From JBGANR01 sp044222225 (lineage in GTDB: Bacteria > Actinomycetota > Actinomycetes > Mycobacteriales > Mycobacteriaceae), in assembly GCA_044222225.1 (NCBI GenBank), contig JBGANR010000007.1, positions 62,001 to 126,000 on the forward strand: 64,000 bases of DNA, in the 5' to 3' direction. The position numbers were made by a program, and so were the translations under genes. Positions within the stretch are counted from its first letter, which is position 1. Every line of letters starts with the position of its first letter. Of the stretch, positions 60,475 to 64,000 are shown piece by piece. The notes beneath the pieces are model-generated. The model did not search any database, was not told the origin of the DNA, and worked only from the letters and a program-made list of their open reading frames with translations.

Positions 60475-61479
60475 GTGGCACCGGACACGTCGAACCACCG
60501 CTGGCCCGACGAGGCCCGCCGAGCACGGCTGCACTTCGTCTCCGGCAAGGGCGGCACCGGGAAGTCGACCGTCGCCGCTGCCCTCGCCCTCGCGCTCGCC
60601 GCCGAGGGCAAGAAGGTGCTGCTCGTGGAGACGGAGGGCCGTCAGGGCATCGCCCAGCTCTTCGACCTGCCGCCCCTGCCACCGACGGACACGAAGGTCG
60701 CGACGGCCACCGGCGGCGGCGCCGTCTACGCGCTGGCCCTCGACCTCGAGCACGCCCTGCTCGAGTACCTGGACATGTTCTACAGCCTCGGTTTCGCCGG
60801 GAAGGCGATGAAGCGGATCGGCGCCATCGAGTTCGCGACGACGGTGGCGCCCGGCGTTCGCGACGTGCTGCTCACGGGCAAGATCAAGGAGCGGGTCGTC
60901 GCCGCCGAGCGCGGCCGGCCGCTGTATGACGCCGTCGTCGTCGACTCCCCGCCGACCGGGCGCATCGGCAGCTTCCTCGACGTGACGAAGGCGATGGCCG
61001 ATCTCGCCAAGACCGGCCCCGTCCGCTCCCAGGCCGAAGGCGTCATCCGGCTGCTGCACGGGCCGCAGACGTCCGTGCATCTCGTGACGCTGCTCGAATC
61101 GCTGCCGGTGCAGGAGACCCTCGAGGCGCTCGACGAGCTGACCGGCAAGGAGCTGCCGGTGGGCGCCGTCTTCGTCAACCGGATGACGCCGCCGCTGCTG
61201 CCGGCCGAGCTGCTCACCGAGGCCGCCGACGGCGTCATCGACGCCGAGGCGCTGCGCGTGGGCCTGACGAAGGCCGGGATCCACGCGTCCGAGGCCGACG
61301 TCCACGGCCTGCTGACGGAGACGATCGAGCACGCGGTGACGGTCGCCGCCCAGCGCGCGGCGGCGGCCTCGCTCGACGAGGCCGAACACCCGACGATCCT
61401 GCTGCCCGACCTCGAGGACGGCGCCGATCTGGGCGGGCTCTACGAACTGGCCGAGCTGCTGCGGAAGGCGGGTGTGTAG
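60475..61479 (+). CDS. ArsA/GET3-like anion-transporting ATPase, subunit 1 (Rv3679-like)
   Basis: A 334-residue deviant-Walker ATPase. The P-loop is VSGKGGTGKSTVAAAL, followed by VETEGRQG, and DSPPTGRIGSFLDVTKAM is the switch II region. It is one of a pair with the next gene (Rv3679/Rv3680) that forms a heterodimer and supports glycerol tolerance in M. tuberculosis. I used GTG 60475; ATG 60427 would add 16 residues of doubtful sequence. Confidence 0.9.
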   Translation: MAPDTSNHRWPDEARRARLHFVSGKGGTGKSTVAAALALALAAEGKKVLLVETEGRQGIAQLFDLPPLPPTDTKVATATGGGAVYALALDLEHALLEYLDMFYSLGFAGKAMKRIGAIEFATTVAPGVRDVLLTGKIKERVVAAERGRPLYDAVVVDSPPTGRIGSFLDVTKAMADLAKTGPVRSQAEGVIRLLHGPQTSVHLVTLLESLPVQETLEALDELTGKELPVGAVFVNRMTPPLLPAELLTEAADGVIDAEALRVGLTKAGIHASEADVHGLLTETIEHAVTVAAQRAAAASLDEAEHPTILLPDLEDGADLGGLYELAELLRKAGV

Positions 61480-62598
61480 ATGACGCCGGTACTCGATCTC
61501 TCGACGATCCTCGACGACCGGGCGACGCGCGTCATCGTGTGCTGCGGCGCGGGCGGCGTCGGCAAGACGACGACGGCCGCGGCCCTCGCGCTGCGCGCGG
61601 CCGAGCGGGGCCGGACGGTGGCGGTGCTGACGATCGACCCGGCGCGCCGGCTGGCCCAGGCACTCGGCATGGCCGAGCTGACCAACCGGCCGCAGCCCGT
61701 CCCGCTCGGCGGAATCGACCAGACTGAGACCGATCGCAAGGGCACGCTCGACGCGATGATGCTCGACATGCGTCGCACCTTCGACGACATGGTGATCGCG
61801 CATTCGACGCCGGAGAAGGCCCGGCAGATCCTCGACAACAGCTTCTATCAGACGGTGGCGTCGTCGTTCTCCGGCACGCAGGAGTACATGGCGATGGAGA
61901 AGCTGGGCCAGCTCATCGAGGAGGCCAAGTGGGATCTCATCGTCGTCGACACGCCGCCGTCGCGGAACGCGCTCGACTTCCTCGACGCGCCCGAGCGGCT
62001 CGGGTCGTTCCTGGACGGCCGGCTCATCCGGGCGCTGACGTCGTCCGGCCGCGGGATCGGGCGGGTGATGACGGGCGTCGTCGCGCTGGCGATGCGCGGG
62101 GTGTCGACGATCGTCGGCGGCGAGGCGCTGCGCGACGTCTCAGATTTCATCCGTTCGCTCGACACGATGTTCGGCGGTTTCCGGGAGCGCGCGGCGAAGA
62201 CCTACGAGTTGCTGTCGCGGCCGGGGACCCGCTTCGTCGTGGTCTCGACGGCCGAGCCGGACGCACTGCGCGAGGCGGCGTTCTTCGTCGACCGGCTGTC
62301 GGCGGAGTCGATGCCGCTCGCCGGTCTGGTGCTCAACCGGACGCACCCGAACCTCACGTCGATCCCCGGCGGCGATGCAGCGACGGGCGTCCGCGCCGCG
62401 TCGGACGAGCTGACGCGCGGGGTGCTGCGGGTGCATGCGACGCGCGCGGAGCAGGCGCGGCGTGAGCTGCGGCTGCTCAAACGCTTCACGACGTCGCACC
62501 CGCGGGTACCGGTGATCGGCGTGCCGTCGCTCGCGATGGAGGTGGCGAGCCTCGAGGCGCTGGTGGCCGTCGGCGATCAGCTGACCGCGGCCGGCTGA
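61480..62598 (+). CDS. ArsA/GET3-like anion-transporting ATPase, subunit 2 (Rv3680-like)
   Basis: A 372-residue ATPase of the same fold: P-loop CCGAGGVGKTTTAAAL, switch I VLTIDPARRLAQALG and switch II VVDTPPSRNALDFLDAP. ATG 61480 follows directly after the stop of subunit 1, so both are made together in equal amounts. Rather than pumping arsenic, the actinobacterial pair has an unknown cargo; a membrane-protein or redox role is debated. Confidence 0.92.
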   Translation: MTPVLDLSTILDDRATRVIVCCGAGGVGKTTTAAALALRAAERGRTVAVLTIDPARRLAQALGMAELTNRPQPVPLGGIDQTETDRKGTLDAMMLDMRRTFDDMVIAHSTPEKARQILDNSFYQTVASSFSGTQEYMAMEKLGQLIEEAKWDLIVVDTPPSRNALDFLDAPERLGSFLDGRLIRALTSSGRGIGRVMTGVVALAMRGVSTIVGGEALRDVSDFIRSLDTMFGGFRERAAKTYELLSRPGTRFVVVSTAEPDALREAAFFVDRLSAESMPLAGLVLNRTHPNLTSIPGGDAATGVRAASDELTRGVLRVHATRAEQARRELRLLKRFTTSHPRVPVIGVPSLAMEVASLEALVAVGDQLTAAG

Positions 62599-62650
62599 GC
62601 CGGCCACCGCCTCTGACCGGCCGAATCCACCTGATCAACCGATCGAACCC

Positions 62651-62678
62651 GTCGGTACTAACACGTGTCAGTACTGAC
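62651..62678. repeat. 28-bp palindrome between Rv3680-like gene and whiB4
   Basis: gtcggtactaacac and gtgtcagtactgac form an inverted repeat with two mismatched pairs and a CACGTG centre. It lies between the convergent ends of the ATPase and whiB4 genes and could terminate both. No U-tract. Confidence 0.6.
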
Positions 62679-62695
62679 GGTTACAGATAGTCGGG

Positions 62696-63013
62696 TCAAC
62701 CGACCTGCTTGCGCCGGCGCTGCGACGCGAAGAACGTGCTCCACGAGGTGACCTCGGGGTGCTGACGCAGGAGCGCGCGGCGCTGCCGCTCCGTCATGCC
62801 CCCCCAGACGCCGAACTCCACCCGGTTGTCCAACGCGTCCGCACCGCATTCGAGCTGCACCGGGCAGTGCCGGCAGATCGTGGCAGCCTTGCGCTGCGCG
62901 GCCCCGCGGACGAACAGCTCGTCCGGGTTCACGCTGCGGCATCGCGCCTGCGATACCCATTCCAGACGGGCCTCGTCAGCGGATGCGGTTGTCGGCATGG
63001 CCGGCTTCGCCAT
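62696..63013 (-). CDS. whiB4: WhiB4-type iron-sulfur regulator
   Basis: A 105-residue WhiB protein. Cys25, Cys47, Cys50 and Cys56 hold the 4Fe-4S cluster, and GVWGGMTERQRRAL is the WhiB glycine-turn motif with a basic C-terminus for DNA binding. The DELFVRGAAQRKAATICRHC stretch is that of WhiB4 (Rv3681c), a redox sensor. ATG 63013 has AAGGGG 8 bases upstream. It is divergent from ponA2, as in mycobacteria. Confidence 0.94.
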   Translation of the reverse strand: MAKPAMPTTASADEARLEWVSQARCRSVNPDELFVRGAAQRKAATICRHCPVQLECGADALDNRVEFGVWGGMTERQRRALLRQHPEVTSWSTFFASQRRRKQVG

Positions 63014-63227
63014 CGGTAATCCCCTTACCCTCGCTCGGTCGCGCACTGTGAGCGTTTCCCACCATCAGATTTGGATGTTACTTGTGTCACAATCCGCGTC
63101 TTAATGTAGGGAACGCTGTGGCGGGATGCAAGCCGAGCACGTCGCAGGGGCTCGCGGAATCCTCCGGACACGAGAGATGGAACGTCCAGACACCAGAGAT
63201 GGACGAGTGTGGCCTTATCCTGATCGG

Positions 63228-64000
63228 GTGTCCAAATCGGCGATCGTGACCAAGATGGTCGGCTGCTGCCTGCTGGCCGGCGTCCTCCTCGCGGGCCTGC
63301 TGTTCCCGATCGTCGGAACGCTGGGCCAGGCGTCCAACCGCGCGGCCGACACCATCGCCAACGCGGCGTCGCAGCTGCTCGAGGGCAAGGTCCCCGAGAT
63401 CACGACGATGACGGACGTCAACGGCAAGCCGATCGCCTACCTCTACGACCAGCGTCGCGTCCAGGTCGGCTACAACGACATCTCGCCGAACATGATCCGC
63501 TCCATCATCTCGATCGAGGACCGCCGGTTCCTCGACCACGACGGCGTCGACTGGCGCGGCACCGCCCGCGCCTTCGTCAAGAACACCGGCTCCGGCGAGG
63601 TGCAGCAGGGCGCGTCGACGCTCGATCAGCAGTACGTGAAGAACTACCAGCTGCTCGTGCTCGCGACGACCGAGGCCGAGCGCCGGGCGGCCACCGAGAC
63701 GACCCCGGCCCGCAAGCTGCGCGAGGCCCGCATGGCGCTGACGCTGGAGCGCTCGCTCGTCGCGTCGGCCCGCGCCGCCGACCCGGCGATCACCGACGCC
63801 GACGCGAAGCTCGAGGCGAAGAAGGGCGTCGTCACCCGCTACCTCAACCTCGTCCCGTTCGGCAACGGCGCCTACGGCATCGAGGAGGCCGCGCAGACCT
63901 ACTTCCGCGTCCCGGCCAAGGAACTCACCGTGGCGCAGTCCGCCATGCTCGCGGGCATCGTCCAGTCGTCGAGCAAGCTGGACCCGTACACGAACGCCAA
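63228..64000 (+). CDS. ponA2: class A penicillin-binding protein PonA2, N-terminal part
   Basis: The first 257 residues of a bifunctional peptidoglycan synthase (counterpart of Rv3682); the gene leaves the window at the right edge. A membrane helix near residues 10-30 leads to the transglycosylase domain, with motif 1 EDRRFLDHDGVDWRGTARA, motif 2 QGASTLDQQYVKN and the LREARMALTLE and FGNGAYGIEEAA motifs. GTG 63228 is the start. The transpeptidase domain is beyond the window. Confidence 0.93.
   Translation, partial: MSKSAIVTKMVGCCLLAGVLLAGLLFPIVGTLGQASNRAADTIANAASQLLEGKVPEITTMTDVNGKPIAYLYDQRRVQVGYNDISPNMIRSIISIEDRRFLDHDGVDWRGTARAFVKNTGSGEVQQGASTLDQQYVKNYQLLVLATTEAERRAATETTPARKLREARMALTLERSLVASARAADPAITDADAKLEAKKGVVTRYLNLVPFGNGAYGIEEAAQTYFRVPAKELTVAQSAMLAGIVQSSSKLDPYTNA

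Overview
The window is high-GC actinobacterial chromosome. Gene order follows the Mycobacterium tuberculosis segment from about Rv3630 to Rv3682: ppgS, rml/galE genes, DNA polymerase III delta-prime, class III cyclase, topA, cspA, MrfA-type helicase, Tad pilus locus, 6C RNA, HAD phosphatase, Ms1 RNA, acs, marP, nth, crp, an ArsA-like pair, whiB4 and ponA2. This places the organism in the Mycobacteriales, most likely a Gordonia-like genus; the genus cannot be fixed by reading alone. Genes were recognised from motifs and remembered gene order, without database searches.

Layout. 1-15.9 kb: a cut-off M1 aminopeptidase, then cell-envelope sugar genes (flippase-like protein, two GT2 glycosyltransferases, DUF2304 partner, rmlC, rmlA, rmlB, galE), two large paralogous membrane proteins around a malic enzyme, and small metabolic genes. 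15.98-22.1 kb: a tRNA-Thr followed by an accessory catabolic cluster (TIM-barrel protein, FGGY kinase, FAD amine-oxidase-like enzyme, DHDPS/NAL-family lyase, cupin). A GntR regulator sits in the cluster, and two identical 15-bp operators lie just downstream of two similar promoters. 22.1-25.7 kb: truncated haemoglobin, a fused ArsR-VOC gene with an operator in its promoter, an orphan protein with two membrane helices and a SAVED-like domain, and the delta-prime subunit. 25.9-34.7 kb: cyclase, topA, Rv3647c-like gene, cspA, helicase.

34.7-40.4 kb: a complete-looking Tad/Flp operon on the minus strand, read from tadZ to a TadE-like gene. Two more genes are coupled to its end: a probable EndoU-like RNase toxin and a small immunity-like protein. 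40.5-42.8 kb: 6C RNA, HAD phosphatase, Ms1 RNA with a Crp-like site inside its promoter, and a G/C homopolymer tract that looks like an assembly error and destroys the end of an Rv3662c-like gene. 43-51 kb: acs, the marP-nudix-thioredoxin-nth run and crp. 51.3-57.3 kb: a fructose PTS (ptsI, deoR, fruK, fruA, ptsH) placed between the crp and Rv3677c counterparts. 57.4-64 kb: metallo-beta-lactamase fold protein, mutarotase, thioesterase, ridA, DUF4177, two ArsA-like ATPases, whiB4 and the start of ponA2.

Several convergent gene ends carry long palindromes with no U-tract. Two of these, 23 kb apart, are ungapped 83-bp copies with 65 of 83 identical bases, and a third shares part of their core, which suggests a dispersed repeat family.
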